This document shows positions 36,615 through 46,038 of a stretch of 64,000 nucleotides of DNA, piece by piece. The notes beneath the pieces were generated by a model that saw only the letters and a program-made list of their open reading frames with translations, had not been told where the DNA came from and searched no databases. The translations under genes were made by a program, and so were the position numbers. Location of the stretch: assembly GCF_900099775.1 (NCBI RefSeq), contig NZ_FMTM01000020.1:1-64000 (forward strand), written 5' to 3'. Position 1 is the first letter of the stretch. Every line of letters begins with the position of its first letter. Origin of the DNA: Rhizobium mongolense subsp. loessense (lineage in GTDB: Bacteria; Pseudomonadota; Alphaproteobacteria; Rhizobiales; Rhizobiaceae).

Positions 36615-37796
36615 TCAGTCCTTGACCATCAACTTTCGCGGCACATTGGCGAGGCATTCGACGCCAGTCTTCGTGATCAGAATGCTTTCGGTCGTCTCGA
36701 AGCCCATGTCTTCGAGCCAGAGACCTGTCATGAAATGGAAGGTCATGCCGGGTTTCAATTCCGTCTTGTCGCCGGGACGCAGGCTCATGGTCCGCTCGCC
36801 CCAATCCGGCGGATAGGAAAGCCCGATCGGATAACCGGTGCGATTGTCCTTCACGATCCCGTATTTTTTCAGGACCGCAAAGAAGGCATTGGCGATGTCC
36901 TCACAGGTATTGCCGGGCTTTGCGACGGCAAGGCCGGCTTCCATGCCTTCGAGCGTTGCCTTTTCCGCATCGAGAAAAGCCTGCGTCGGCTTGCCGAGGA
37001 AAACGGTGCGCGAAAGCGGCAGATGGTAGCGATTATAGCAGCCGGCGATCTCGAAGAAGGTTCCCTCGCCCCGTTTCAACGGCCGGTCATCCCAGGTGAG
37101 ATGCGGGGCAGAGGCCTCCACGCCTGACGGCAGCAAAGGCACGATGGCCGGGTAATCCCCACCGATCCCGTCGACGCCTCTTGTCCCAGCATCATAGATC
37201 TCCGCGACGAGATCGCATTTGCGCATGCCGACTTCGATCTTGTCGAAGATGCGCTGATGCATGGCTTCGACAATGCGGGCGGCATTGCGCATATATTTGA
37301 CTTCCGTCTCGCTCTTGACTGCGCGCTGCCAGTTGACGAGCGCCGTCGCGTCGACGAAACGGGCATTCGGCAGATGCTTCTGGAGCGAAGCGAAGGCTGC
37401 CGCCGAAAACCAGTAATTGTCCATCTCGACGCCGATCGAACTTCTATTGAGGCCGCGGTCCGTCAAAATGCCGGAGAGGTAATCCATCGGGTGCCGCTCG
37501 GTCGACTGCACGTAGTGATCGGGATAGCCGATGATGTTTTCGTGTTTCAGGTAGGCGGTGAGCTTTGCGCCATTGGCGTCCTGCCCGCGACCGAACCAGA
37601 TCGGTTCGCCGGACGGCGGCACGATCACGGCCTGATGCACATAGAAGGACCAGCCGTCGTAGCCTGTCAGCCAGGCCATGTTCGATGGATCGCTGACGAT
37701 CAACAATTCGATGCCCTTGGCTTCCATCGCCTTTCGGGTCTTGTCGAGGCGGGCGCCGTATTCCTCGCGCGAAAATTTCAGTTTAGGCTCACTCAT
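36615..37796 (-). CDS. eutD: Ectoine hydrolase EutD/DoeA
   Basis: A 393-residue protein of the M24 (creatinase/aminopeptidase P) fold. The N-terminal creatinase-like domain includes SDPSNMAWLTGYDGWSFYVH and the C-terminal pita-bread domain includes FFEIAGCYNRYHLPLSRTV. It opens the ectoine ring to N-acetyl-diaminobutyrate. The usual metal ligands of M24 peptidases are partly replaced, as known for ectoine hydrolases. It lies directly between eutC and eutE. Confidence 0.92.
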   Translation of the reverse strand: MSEPKLKFSREEYGARLDKTRKAMEAKGIELLIVSDPSNMAWLTGYDGWSFYVHQAVIVPPSGEPIWFGRGQDANGAKLTAYLKHENIIGYPDHYVQSTERHPMDYLSGILTDRGLNRSSIGVEMDNYWFSAAAFASLQKHLPNARFVDATALVNWQRAVKSETEVKYMRNAARIVEAMHQRIFDKIEVGMRKCDLVAEIYDAGTRGVDGIGGDYPAIVPLLPSGVEASAPHLTWDDRPLKRGEGTFFEIAGCYNRYHLPLSRTVFLGKPTQAFLDAEKATLEGMEAGLAVAKPGNTCEDIANAFFAVLKKYGIVKDNRTGYPIGLSYPPDWGERTMSLRPGDKTELKPGMTFHFMTGLWLEDMGFETTESILITKTGVECLANVPRKLMVKD

Positions 37797-37828
37797 GGTC
37801 TCTTCTCCCTTGTCCGGTGCCGCACCGG

Positions 37829-38821
37829 TCAGCTTTCGAATATGGTTCCGGCGTTGGCGGCGTTGGCTCGCGCAAAGGCAAGCGTGGCGATGGCAGTGTC
37901 CTGTATGCCGGTGCCGGTCAGGTCCGCGATCGTGATTTGCGTGGCGTGCGAACGGCCCCGGCTTTGACCGGCTACGATCTGTCCGAGTTCCGGAAATGCC
38001 GCGTCGGCGGCAACCGTGCCTGTTGCGATCGCGTGGTGAAGTTCGCCCAGCCTGCGCGTCTGCTTCAGGCTGTCGGCGACATAGAGCGAGGCTTTGGCGA
38101 TTGCGACGGGGTCAATCTCGTTCTTGTGTTCCGCATCAGAACCCATGGCCGTCACATGCTGGCCGGCCTCCAACCATTCGGCCTTCAGGATCGGCGTTTG
38201 CGAAGGCGTGGTCGTGACGATGACGTCGGCCCCAGCGACCGCATTCTTCGGGTCCGCCACCGCGGTGACGGCCAACCCAAGCGCCTTGGCGAGCTGCGCG
38301 GCAACGTCCTGCGCCTTGGCAAAATCGCGCGCCCAGATCCGCGCCTCGCGGATCGGCCGTACGAGCATCAGCGCCTCAAGCTGCAATTTCGCCTGCATAC
38401 CCGCCCCGAAGATCGCCGCGACCTTCGAAGTCTCGCGCGACAGATGCTTTGCCGCGACGGCTCCCGCAGCCGCGGTTCTGACGTCGGTCAGGTAGCCGTT
38501 GTCGAGGAGCAGCGCTTGAACAAGGCCGGTTTTGCTGGAAAGCAGCACCATCATCCCGTTCGTGCTCGCAAGCCCGATTTTGGGATTGTCGAAGAAACCG
38601 GGACTGATCTTGATGGCGAAGCTTTCGATGCCTGGGACATAGGCCGTCTTCACATCGACTTCGCCACGATGTTCCGGAACGTCGAGCCTCAGGATCGGTG
38701 GCATGGAGACGGCTTTCGTCGCCAGCGCTTTAAAGGCGTCTTCGACGCAGCCGACGGCATCACGATCGAGGCCGATGACCTTGCGGAGATCTGCTTCCGT
38801 CAGAATGACCATGGAGCTCAT
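37829..38821 (-). CDS. eutC: EutC, ornithine cyclodeaminase-like enzyme of hydroxyectoine degradation
   Basis: A 330-residue NAD-dependent ornithine-cyclodeaminase/mu-crystallin family protein: IKISPGFFDNP, NGYLTDVRTAAAGA, and the Rossmann motif AAIFGAGMQAKLQLEAL. With EutA and EutB it is thought to convert hydroxyectoine to ectoine. ATG at 38821 overlaps the eutB stop (ATGA) and has AAAGGA upstream, so the longer frame starting at 38998 is not used. Confidence 0.9.
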   Translation of the reverse strand: MSSMVILTEADLRKVIGLDRDAVGCVEDAFKALATKAVSMPPILRLDVPEHRGEVDVKTAYVPGIESFAIKISPGFFDNPKIGLASTNGMMVLLSSKTGLVQALLLDNGYLTDVRTAAAGAVAAKHLSRETSKVAAIFGAGMQAKLQLEALMLVRPIREARIWARDFAKAQDVAAQLAKALGLAVTAVADPKNAVAGADVIVTTTPSQTPILKAEWLEAGQHVTAMGSDAEHKNEIDPVAIAKASLYVADSLKQTRRLGELHHAIATGTVAADAAFPELGQIVAGQSRGRSHATQITIADLTGTGIQDTAIATLAFARANAANAGTIFES

Positions 38822-39819
38822 GCCACATCCTTTCTGATAGGCGCGGTCGCGCCGTTGATCACACTTCGATGCTGCTCCATGTCGACATTGCGCCCTGACA
38901 GGATCGCAACCACCGGCCCGGTGATCTCGATCTTGCCGGCAAGCAGCGCCGCAATCCCGACAGCACCCGCTCCCTCGATCACCTCGCTTTCCGCGCAATA
39001 GGCATGACGCATGCCCGCGGCGATCTCCGGCTCGCTCAGAAGAACGACGTCAGCGAGCAGGTCGCGGCACATCGCGAAAGTGAGCTGGTTATGAAGGCCG
39101 ATGCCGCCACCCAGGGAATCGGCAAAGCTCTCCTCTTCCTGGACCTCCACCGGGCGCCCTGCCTCAAGGCTTGCCTTCATGGCCGCACCCCGCTCCATGG
39201 TGAGGCCGATGATGCGAACGTCCGGATTGATCGCTTTCAGCGCGGCTGCGACACCAGACGCGAGACCGCCGCCCGACAGCGGCACGAGGACCGTTGCGGC
39301 CTCGGGGCAATCCTTGAAGATTTCCAGCCCGAGTGACCCCTGCCCGGCAATCACCCTGGCGTCATCAAAGGGTGGGACCGCGATCAGCCCGTCGTCTTGT
39401 ACAAGACGGTCGACCTCCAACTGGGCGTCGTCCTGCGAGCGCCCGATGATGCGAACATTTGCGCCGAGCCGGCGGATCTCGGCCACTTTGTTTTCGGGAA
39501 CCAGCCGCGACATACAGATCGTCGCCGTAGAACTCGCCGCCTTCGCGGCATGGGCAAGCGCGCGCCCGTGATTGCCGGTCGAGGCGGCAACGACGCCGCG
39601 CGCCTTTTCCTCTGCCTGAAGCGAGAGCACGGCATTGGTGGCGCCGCGCAGCTTGAAGCTGCCGGTAATCTGCTGGTGTTCGAGCTTCAGGTAGACGGCT
39701 GTGCCCACGCGCTCGCTGAGCGCGTCCGACCTTATGATCGGGGTTTTGCGGACCCGGCTGGAGATGCGCTCGGACGCAAGAATGATGTCCCGGAGGCTGA
39801 CTGGCGAAGAAGTGGTCAT
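38818..39819 (-). CDS. eutB: EutB, PLP-dependent threonine dehydratase-like enzyme
   Basis: A 333-residue fold-type II PLP enzyme. The PLP lysine is in ITGSFKLRGATNAV and the phosphate-binding loop is SGGGLASGVAAAL; STGNHGRALAHAA covers the cofactor-binding Asn. Similar to serine/threonine dehydratase and 3-hydroxyaspartate dehydratase. In the eut operon it is proposed to act early on hydroxyectoine. It starts five bases past the eutA stop. Confidence 0.9.
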   Translation of the reverse strand: MTTSSPVSLRDIILASERISSRVRKTPIIRSDALSERVGTAVYLKLEHQQITGSFKLRGATNAVLSLQAEEKARGVVAASTGNHGRALAHAAKAASSTATICMSRLVPENKVAEIRRLGANVRIIGRSQDDAQLEVDRLVQDDGLIAVPPFDDARVIAGQGSLGLEIFKDCPEAATVLVPLSGGGLASGVAAALKAINPDVRIIGLTMERGAAMKASLEAGRPVEVQEEESFADSLGGGIGLHNQLTFAMCRDLLADVVLLSEPEIAAGMRHAYCAESEVIEGAGAVGIAALLAGKIEITGPVVAILSGRNVDMEQHRSVINGATAPIRKDVA

Positions 39820-39823
39820 GAGA

Positions 39824-40603
39824 TCAATTTTCCGGATAAGGCATCGTCATGAGACGGGCGACTTCCGGCCGCGCCTGATCCTCGCCGCAAAGCCTCAGGC
39901 AGGCCCAGGCAGTCGCCAGATTGCTGCTGACCACCGGCTTGCCGATCTTCTGTTCGACCCTGCCTGCGACCTGGGCGGCCCGCAGCGCCGTACAGGAGAT
40001 GAAGAGGGCATCGGAGCCTGGCGCAGTGGCGTCAAGCGCAAGCGCTGCGATCTCGTCCGGCGCAATCCGCGCCATCTCGCGGTCGTCGGTGAGCCCAAGG
40101 CAGGTGAATCGGTCTATTTCGAAACCGAGCTTAGCGAAATAATCCGCCATCGGCCTGCTCGTTTCGACGGTGTAGGGCGTCAGGACCGATATTTTTCTTG
40201 CGCCGAAGGCGCGCAGCGCGTCGACCGCAGCCGCCGTTGGCGTGACGACCGGCACGCCGGGCTTTGCAGCGGCAATTGCAGCCTCGACCTTGGCATCCCC
40301 GATGACGACCGATGCCGACGTGCATGAATAAATGATCGCATCGAGCGGTTCGCCTGGCAGGATGAGACCTGCTCCTGACGTCAGCGAAGGCTGCATTTTC
40401 AGGAGGTTTTCCGGCGTCGTCGGATTGGCATAATGGATGCGGCTCACGTAGACGCCGATGCGATTGCTCGCGACCATTCGCTGGAAGTCGACTTCCGTCG
40501 TATGATCGGTTGCAAGGATCACAAGACCCACGCGCTTTTCCAGGGGGCGTTCGTCCAGCCGCGGGCGGCGGCTTGCGGTCAGGATATCGATCGTTGCCGT
40601 CAT
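39824..40603 (-). CDS. eutA: EutA, Asp/Glu racemase-like (arylmalonate decarboxylase/maleate isomerase fold)
   Basis: A 259-residue protein with two catalytic-type Cys regions, IIYSCTSASVVIGD and ALFISCTALRAAQV, in the places of the paired active-site cysteines of Asp/Glu racemases and maleate isomerases. Start 40603 lies two bases after the ehuD stop and follows GGAAGAT. It is the first catabolic gene of eutABCDE. Confidence 0.9.
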   Translation of the reverse strand: MTATIDILTASRRPRLDERPLEKRVGLVILATDHTTEVDFQRMVASNRIGVYVSRIHYANPTTPENLLKMQPSLTSGAGLILPGEPLDAIIYSCTSASVVIGDAKVEAAIAAAKPGVPVVTPTAAAVDALRAFGARKISVLTPYTVETSRPMADYFAKLGFEIDRFTCLGLTDDREMARIAPDEIAALALDATAPGSDALFISCTALRAAQVAGRVEQKIGKPVVSSNLATAWACLRLCGEDQARPEVARLMTMPYPEN

Positions 40604-40604
40604 C

Positions 40605-41264
40605 TCAATCTTCCGTCCGAGCATAGCGCTCTTCGAGCCAGCGCAGCCCGATCACCGAGATCAGGCTGATCGCCAGGAAAAAGATACCGACCAGCGTCAT
40701 CGGCTCGATATAGCGGTAGTTACTGTTGGCGATGCTCTTGGCCTGGTTCATCAGTTCGAGCACCGTGATTGCCGAAAGCAGCGGCGTCTCCTTGAACATC
40801 GCGATGAAATAATTGGCGAGCGCCGGGATCATCGGAGGGATCGCCTGCGGCAGGATGACATGGATCCACGCCTGGCGCGTGGTCAGGTTCGTCGCCTTTG
40901 CCGCTTCCCACTGCCCACGCGGCACATTCTCGATGCCGGCCCGGTAGACTTCGGCGGTATAGGTCGCATAGTGCAGGCCGAGGCCGATGACGCCGGCCAC
41001 GAGTGGCGCAAGTCTGATGCCGATATCCGGCAGCACGTAGAAGATGAAGTAGAGCTGCACCAGGAGCGGCGTGCCGCGGATGAACTCGGAAAAGAAGCCG
41101 ACGCCGCGCGATAGTGCGGTGATCGGCGAACGCCGCACAAGGGCGATCGCAAGGCCGAGGATGGCTGCAACCACCGCGCCCAGTACCGTTGCAAGGATGG
41201 TGATCTTGAAGCCTTCGATGAGCGTCGGCATGATCTGCCAGACGAAATCCCAGTCCCATTCCAT
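40605..41264 (-). CDS. ehuD: Ectoine ABC transporter permease EhuD
   Basis: A 219-residue HisM-type permease with five helices; EVYRAGIENVPRGQWEAAKA is the family EAA loop. With EhuC it makes the membrane channel of the binding-protein-dependent ectoine/hydroxyectoine importer. Five bases separate it from ehuC. Confidence 0.92.
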   Translation of the reverse strand: MEWDWDFVWQIMPTLIEGFKITILATVLGAVVAAILGLAIALVRRSPITALSRGVGFFSEFIRGTPLLVQLYFIFYVLPDIGIRLAPLVAGVIGLGLHYATYTAEVYRAGIENVPRGQWEAAKATNLTTRQAWIHVILPQAIPPMIPALANYFIAMFKETPLLSAITVLELMNQAKSIANSNYRYIEPMTLVGIFFLAISLISVIGLRWLEERYARTED

Positions 41265-41268
41265 CGAT

Positions 41269-41928
41269 CTAGACCCTCATTCCGTCGAGACCGCGCGTCA
41301 TGTGCCGCTCAAGCCAGCGCATCGCAGTCGAAATTGCCCAGGCCATCAGGAAGTAAAGAACGAGAATGGTCGCAAACGGTATCAGCGTATTGCCCGTCTG
41401 TGCCCGCACGACCTGCGCCTGGAAGGTCAGATCCGTCAGCGAGATCAGCGAGACGACGGCGGTGCCTTTCAGAAGTTCGATCGCGTTGTTGCAGAAGGTC
41501 GGCAGCATCAAGGGCAGCGCCTGCGGCAGGATGATGTAGCGCATGCGCTGGTAGCGCGACAGGTTGAGCGCGATGCAGGCTTCGGTCTGTTCGCGCCCGA
41601 TCGCCTTGACGGCACCGCGAACGACTTCTGCCGCATAGGCGCCGACATTCAGTCCGAGAGCAAGAACGCCTGCCTGGAGCGGCGTCAGCGTGAGCCCGGC
41701 AAAGGGCAGCACGAAATAGACCCAGAAGAGCTGCACGAAGATCGAGGTGCCGCGAAAGAACTCGATATAGGCTGTTGCAAGCGCCCGCACGGCGAAGAAG
41801 CGGGAAAGCCGCGCAAGCCCGGCCACGAATGCCATGACAAGCGCCAATGCCGATCCCATGAGCGTGAGCTTAATGGTGACGAGCGCACCTTCCAGGATCA
41901 ATGTGAGGTAGCCGGACCATACCGACAT
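41269..41928 (-). CDS. ehuC: Ectoine ABC transporter permease EhuC
   Basis: A 219-residue HisM-type permease. FFRGTSIFVQLFWVYFVLPF and EVVRGAVKAIGREQTEACIA are the conserved helix and docking-loop segments. It follows ehuB after a 69-base gap that contains a strong hairpin. Confidence 0.92.
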   Translation of the reverse strand: MSVWSGYLTLILEGALVTIKLTLMGSALALVMAFVAGLARLSRFFAVRALATAYIEFFRGTSIFVQLFWVYFVLPFAGLTLTPLQAGVLALGLNVGAYAAEVVRGAVKAIGREQTEACIALNLSRYQRMRYIILPQALPLMLPTFCNNAIELLKGTAVVSLISLTDLTFQAQVVRAQTGNTLIPFATILVLYFLMAWAISTAMRWLERHMTRGLDGMRV

Positions 41929-41959
41929 CTGGACGGGTCCCTTTCAGGAGATTGAGAAA

Positions 41960-41985
41960 CCGGCTCCGCTCATTGGCGGAGCCGG
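41960..41985. promoter_or_regulatory. Intergenic hairpin after ehuB
   Basis: Stem CCGGCTCCGC / GCGGAGCCGG with a 6-base loop, between ehuB and ehuC in the transcript. Such hairpins downstream of the binding-protein gene stabilise its mRNA or reduce downstream transcription, giving an excess of EhuB. Confidence 0.6.
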
Positions 41986-41997
41986 ACGTCGGCAGGC

Positions 41998-42837
41998 TTA
42001 CTTTGCCGCGCAGAGCTTTTCGCGGCTGGTCGACATTGCGGCCGCGGCCGAGAAGCCGTAGGGCTCGACGATCTTTGCGAACTCGCCGGATTCCTTCATC
42101 TTCTTGAGCTCGACGTCATAGGCGTCGCGAAGCGCAACGTCCTGCTTGCGGAAGGCCGCACCATCGCAATAGACGGGAGCGCCCACGACCGGTGCGACCG
42201 TCTCAAGGTTCGCGTCATTGGCCTTGGCCATCAGATCATGGATCGACAAAACCGGCAGGGAGTAAGCGTCGATGCGGCCATCCTGAAGCATCTTGATGCC
42301 GCTCTGGCCGTCCGGAACGACGATGACGCGATCGCGCGGCACGCCCGCCTCAAGCGCGAGTTTTTCTTCCGTGCCGCCGCCGGGTGCGCCGATCTTGGCA
42401 TCCGCATTGTCGGCGATATCCTTATAGCTCTTGAGCTTCAGCGGGTTGCCCTTCTTGACGGCGAAGGCTTCCGCGTCGCAGAGCATCGGCTCCGAATAGG
42501 CGACAGCAGCACAACGCTCGGGCTTCATGAAGAGGCCGGCGGTGATCGCATCGTGGCGGCCGGCCTGCAGACCCGGGATCATCGCGCCATATTCGGAAAT
42601 CGAGGCGACAACTTCCTTGACGCCGAGGCGCTCGAAGATAACCCGTGCAACGTCGGGGGCAGCGCCCGACACCTTTCCGTCCGCACCGACCGACGTGAAG
42701 GGCGGCTCGTTTGCGATGGCGATGCGGGCAAAGCCCTGCTCCTTGAGCTGTTCGACATCGACGGCCTGTGCTGGCGCAATCGCTGTCGAAAGAAGTGCGG
42801 ACAACGCGGCTGCACTTAGAAGAATTGTCTTTTTCAT
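41998..42837 (-). CDS. ehuB: Ectoine/hydroxyectoine-binding protein EhuB
   Basis: A 279-residue periplasmic binding protein of the amino-acid type. Signal peptide MKKTILLSAAALSALLSTAI with cleavage after AQA. The EhuB-type aromatic and Arg ligand region is seen in FARIAIANEPPFTSVGADGK and GLFMKPERCAAVAYSEPML. Start 42837 has AGGGAAC upstream; the frame from 42882 starts before the signal peptide. In S. meliloti EhuB binds ectoine with micromolar or better affinity. Confidence 0.92.
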   Translation of the reverse strand: MKKTILLSAAALSALLSTAIAPAQAVDVEQLKEQGFARIAIANEPPFTSVGADGKVSGAAPDVARVIFERLGVKEVVASISEYGAMIPGLQAGRHDAITAGLFMKPERCAAVAYSEPMLCDAEAFAVKKGNPLKLKSYKDIADNADAKIGAPGGGTEEKLALEAGVPRDRVIVVPDGQSGIKMLQDGRIDAYSLPVLSIHDLMAKANDANLETVAPVVGAPVYCDGAAFRKQDVALRDAYDVELKKMKESGEFAKIVEPYGFSAAAAMSTSREKLCAAK

Positions 42838-42887
42838 GTTCCCTGCTCCTGGTTTTCCTTGGATTATTGCTTGAGGCTGCATAGCGG

Positions 42888-43673
42888 TCAGATGCGATGT
42901 CCGGCCGCGATGATCTTGCGCAGGAAGGTTTGCGTCCGCTCCTGCGTCGGATTGCGGAAAATGTCGTTCGGACTGCCTTCCTCGACGATCTTGCCGCGGT
43001 CGAAGAAGAGCACGCGATCAGCAAAATCGTGGGCGAAGCCCATTTCGTGCGTGACGAGAAGCATCGTCATGTCGGTTTCCGACGCGAGGTGCTTCATGAC
43101 GCTCAAGACTTCCTCGACGAGTTCGGGATCAAGCGCCGAGGTCACCTCGTCGAAGAGCATGATCTTCGGTGACAGCGCAAGCGCTCTGGCGATTGCGACA
43201 CGCTGCTTCTGACCGCCGGACAATTGGGCAGGAACGCTCTTGGCCTTGTCAGCCATGCCGACCATCTCGAGGAGTTCCATCGCACGCTTTTGCGCATCGG
43301 CGCGCTTGATGCCTTTCGTCAGCATCGGCGCAAGCGTCACGTTGTCGAGGACACATTTGTGGGGAAACAGATTGAAGTGCTGGAAGACCATGCCGATCTT
43401 TTCACGCATGCGATGCAAATGGCGCTCGTCTGCCGGGACAAGCTCGTTGCCGCGCGGCATGTGATAGAGCTGCTCTCCGTCGACCTCGATATGACCGCCG
43501 CTGATCGGTTCAAGCGTCATCAGGATGCGAAGGATGGTCGTCTTTCCCGATCCGGACGGCCCGATGAGCGCCAGCTTCTCGCCCGGCATGACATTCATCG
43601 ACAAACCGTCGAGCACGGTCAGTGGACCGTACTTCTTGACGATGTTGTCGATGCGGATGATCGGCGCCGTCAT
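42888..43673 (-). CDS. ehuA: Ectoine ABC transporter ATPase EhuA
   Basis: A 261-residue ATPase: Walker A IGPSGSGKTTILR, signature LSGGQKQRVAIARAL, Walker B IMLFDEVTSALDPE, switch His LLVTHEMGFAHD. First gene of ehuABCD-eutABCDE, 120 bases downstream of enuR in the same direction. The repeats in that gap suggest an inducible promoter of its own. Confidence 0.92.
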   Translation of the reverse strand: MTAPIIRIDNIVKKYGPLTVLDGLSMNVMPGEKLALIGPSGSGKTTILRILMTLEPISGGHIEVDGEQLYHMPRGNELVPADERHLHRMREKIGMVFQHFNLFPHKCVLDNVTLAPMLTKGIKRADAQKRAMELLEMVGMADKAKSVPAQLSGGQKQRVAIARALALSPKIMLFDEVTSALDPELVEEVLSVMKHLASETDMTMLLVTHEMGFAHDFADRVLFFDRGKIVEEGSPNDIFRNPTQERTQTFLRKIIAAGHRI

Positions 43674-43724
43674 TCATCTCTCCCTGTTGAGACAGGCAAT
43701 GCACTAACGATGACGGCCGATCCA

Positions 43725-43760
43725 AATCATGTCAATTCGCAAAATAATATCATGACAATT
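43725..43760. promoter_or_regulatory. Candidate EnuR operator repeats upstream of ehuA
   Basis: Two near-identical 13-mers, AATCATGTCAATT (43725-43737) and TATCATGACAATT (43748-43760), lie 23 bases apart in the enuR-ehuA gap. The core TGTCAATT also occurs inverted (AATTGACA, 45207-45214) in the enuR-asnC gap. Direct repeats like these are typical MocR-family operators. Inferred. Confidence 0.45.
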
Positions 43761-43793
43761 ATTCTGGTGCTGCTCATTTCGCAGGCAGCAGCG

Positions 43794-45179
43794 TCATATC
43801 GCAAGCAGCAGCGCCTCGGGATTTCCTTGCGCCAGCGATGCGACAATCCCAAGGCCGGTTCGCAATTCGTTTTCCGTGGTCGAGCCGAGCGAGATGCGCA
43901 CGGCGGGCGTCCACCCCTGGTCGGCGGTCCTGAAAGAGGTGCCGGGCGCAATCGCAACGCCACGCAGGCGGGCCTGCGACACGAAGGAATCCTCCTGGTG
44001 GCCGCCCGAAAGCGGCAGCCAGACGTGCAGGCTTTGGGGATGGGCGCGATAGGCAAGGCCCGTCAGCGTCTCTGCGGCGATCGCATGCCGGCGCTTCAGC
44101 GCCTCGCGCTGCCACCTGACAAGTTCCAGAGCCGTGCCGTCGCTTACCCAGCGGGTGGCGATCTCGGCAATCGCCGGCGTCGCCATCCAGCTCGAAACGA
44201 GATGGCGGTTGGCAACGGCGGCGACGTAGCGGTCGGGGGCTGCGAGATAACCGATGCGCAAGCCCGGTACGGTGATCTTCGTGAAGCTTGTGACATAGAG
44301 CGTGCGCTCCGGCGCGAAAGCGGCAATCGGCGGCGCGCGGTCCTCCACGAGCGGGCCCAGGATGTCGTTTTCGATGATCGCGATATCGTGGCGCGCAGCG
44401 ACATCGGCAAGCTGCTGCCGGCGCTTGGCGCTCATCAGCGCCGCCATCGGGTTGATGACGGACGGCTGCAGAAAGACCGCCCGGATCGGCCCCTTGCGGC
44501 AAGCCTCGTCGAGCGCTTCGGGGATCATGCCCTCCTCGTCGATCGCCAAACCCTCCAGGTGAAGGCCGAGATAGGTGGACAGCGGCACGAGCGTATGGTG
44601 GCTGATTGCTTCGGTCGCAACGGTGGAGCCAGGCGGGGCAACGCTCATCAGCGCGACGGTCATGCCGGAGGTCGCACCATTCGTAAGGCAGATATTCAGC
44701 GGAGAGACGTCCAGGCCGCAGCGCGACAGCCAGTCCGCCGCAATGGCGCGGTGACGCGGAAAGACCATGTTCGGTCTGAAAGACAGCGCCGAACTTGATG
44801 GAAGATTCTCCGAAAGCCACGCAAACGCCTGGCGCATTTTTTCAAGATGGACCTGCTCGCAGACCGGCTTGAGGATCGAAAGGTCGATCACCTCGCCGAG
44901 TCGCTCGGGCAGGTAGGGCGGTTCGGGCTCGCGCGGCTGCGTCTGCACGAAGCTGCCGCGGCCGATCTCCCCCGATATTAAGCCGCGGCGGATCAATTCG
45001 TCGTAGGCCCGGCTCACCGTCTGCACGGAAAGCTGCAGGCCATCGGCCATCTTTCGGTGCGGCGGCAGCCGGTCGCCGTCCGAAAGCTTTCCGTCGGCAA
45101 TCGCACGGGCGATCTGCTCGGCAAGAGAAAGATAGGCCGGCCGGCGAAGCTGGGAGGGATCGGGGCGCCAATTTGTCAT
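43794..45179 (-). CDS. enuR: EnuR, MocR/GntR-type regulator of ectoine use
   Basis: A 461-residue MocR-type regulator. The GntR winged helix is at residues 15-75 (AIADGKLSDGDRLPPHRKMA; LQLSVQTVSRAYDEL). The rest is an aminotransferase-like domain with the PLP lysine in LYVTSFTKITVPGLRIGY. In Ruegeria pomeroyi EnuR represses ectoine genes and is relieved by PLP-bound diaminobutyrate or N-acetyl-diaminobutyrate. It is divergent from the AsnC-like regulator and upstream of ehuA. Confidence 0.88.
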   Translation of the reverse strand: MTNWRPDPSQLRRPAYLSLAEQIARAIADGKLSDGDRLPPHRKMADGLQLSVQTVSRAYDELIRRGLISGEIGRGSFVQTQPREPEPPYLPERLGEVIDLSILKPVCEQVHLEKMRQAFAWLSENLPSSSALSFRPNMVFPRHRAIAADWLSRCGLDVSPLNICLTNGATSGMTVALMSVAPPGSTVATEAISHHTLVPLSTYLGLHLEGLAIDEEGMIPEALDEACRKGPIRAVFLQPSVINPMAALMSAKRRQQLADVAARHDIAIIENDILGPLVEDRAPPIAAFAPERTLYVTSFTKITVPGLRIGYLAAPDRYVAAVANRHLVSSWMATPAIAEIATRWVSDGTALELVRWQREALKRRHAIAAETLTGLAYRAHPQSLHVWLPLSGGHQEDSFVSQARLRGVAIAPGTSFRTADQGWTPAVRISLGSTTENELRTGLGIVASLAQGNPEALLLAI

Positions 45180-45279
45180 GATTTAAACACTGGTGAAAAT
45201 CAGTTCAATTGACAATGGCAAAATGCGCTCCCATTGTCTTTTCCTCATCTTTGGAATGATTTGCGCAGCCGGGAATGCC

Positions 45280-45759
45280 ATGAAACTCGACGCCATCGAT
45301 CTGCGTATCCTCGACGCCATTCAGCGCGACGGACGCATCACCAAGCTGGCGCTTGCCGAAAAGGCCGGCCTCTCGCCGACACCTTGCTGGATGCGGCTTC
45401 GAAAGCTGGAAAAGGCAGGCATCGTTACCGGCTACCATGCGCGCGTCGCGCTTCGCCGGATCGCCCCGGTTGCCAGCGTCATGGTGGAAGTGACGCTCGC
45501 CAATCATCGCCACAGCGACTTCGAGCGCTTCGAACGCGTGATTGCGACTATTCCGGAAGTCATCGGCTGCTGGTCTGTCGGCGGCGGGATCGACTATTTC
45601 TTGAAGATTGCAGCGCCCGATATAGACGCCTACCAGCGGCTGATCGATGACCTGCTTGACCGTGAACTCGGCATCGAGCGCTATTTTACCTATATTGTCA
45701 CGAAGACGGTCAAGGACGAGACGGTCCTTCCCGTTGGCTCTTTGATTGGTCGACCGTGA
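45280..45759 (+). CDS. Lrp/AsnC-family regulator, DoeX-like
   Basis: A 159-residue Lrp/AsnC regulator: an N-terminal helix-turn-helix (LRILDAIQRDGRITKLALAE; LSPTPCWMRLRKLEKAG) and a C-terminal RAM domain (VMVEVTLANHRHSDFERFER). Lrp-type DoeX/AsnC proteins accompany ectoine degradation genes and act alongside EnuR. The start at 45280 follows GGGAATGCC; a frame from 45193 would add 29 residues. It is divergent from enuR. Confidence 0.88.
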   Translation: MKLDAIDLRILDAIQRDGRITKLALAEKAGLSPTPCWMRLRKLEKAGIVTGYHARVALRRIAPVASVMVEVTLANHRHSDFERFERVIATIPEVIGCWSVGGGIDYFLKIAAPDIDAYQRLIDDLLDRELGIERYFTYIVTKTVKDETVLPVGSLIGRP

Positions 45760-46038
45760 ACAATCTTCGATAGTCGGCCATCCGTATCGGCTGCATGTGA
45801 GCGCGTATCGGCAGCTCAGCCCTCAGCCAGATCCGCTCGGATCGGAAGCGTCCTCGATCACCTGCGATACGATAAAGCCGCCAAACGGGTTGGCGCCTCA
45901 TGCCTGGTAATCGGTCGACGCTAGCGAGCACTTGTCCTTGAGCCACGGGTGAAGGGATCGAGGCGATGGAACCCTAAGCCTTTGTAGGTGTTAAGAACGG
46001 ACAAGCAACTGATTGCTCAACTCAAACAGGGGATTTCC
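45760..46038. other. Gap with no gene seen
   Basis: About 280 bases between the AsnC-like gene and a 24-codon mini-gene. No gene or palindrome was identified; it should include the mini-gene promoter. Confidence 0.4.

Noticed and set aside
37817..39001. A 394-codon open frame on the plus strand
   Set aside because: Antisense to eutC; the eutC protein is clearly coding.
43224..44798. A 524-codon open frame on the plus strand
   Set aside because: Antisense across ehuA and enuR; rich in Arg and without family motifs.
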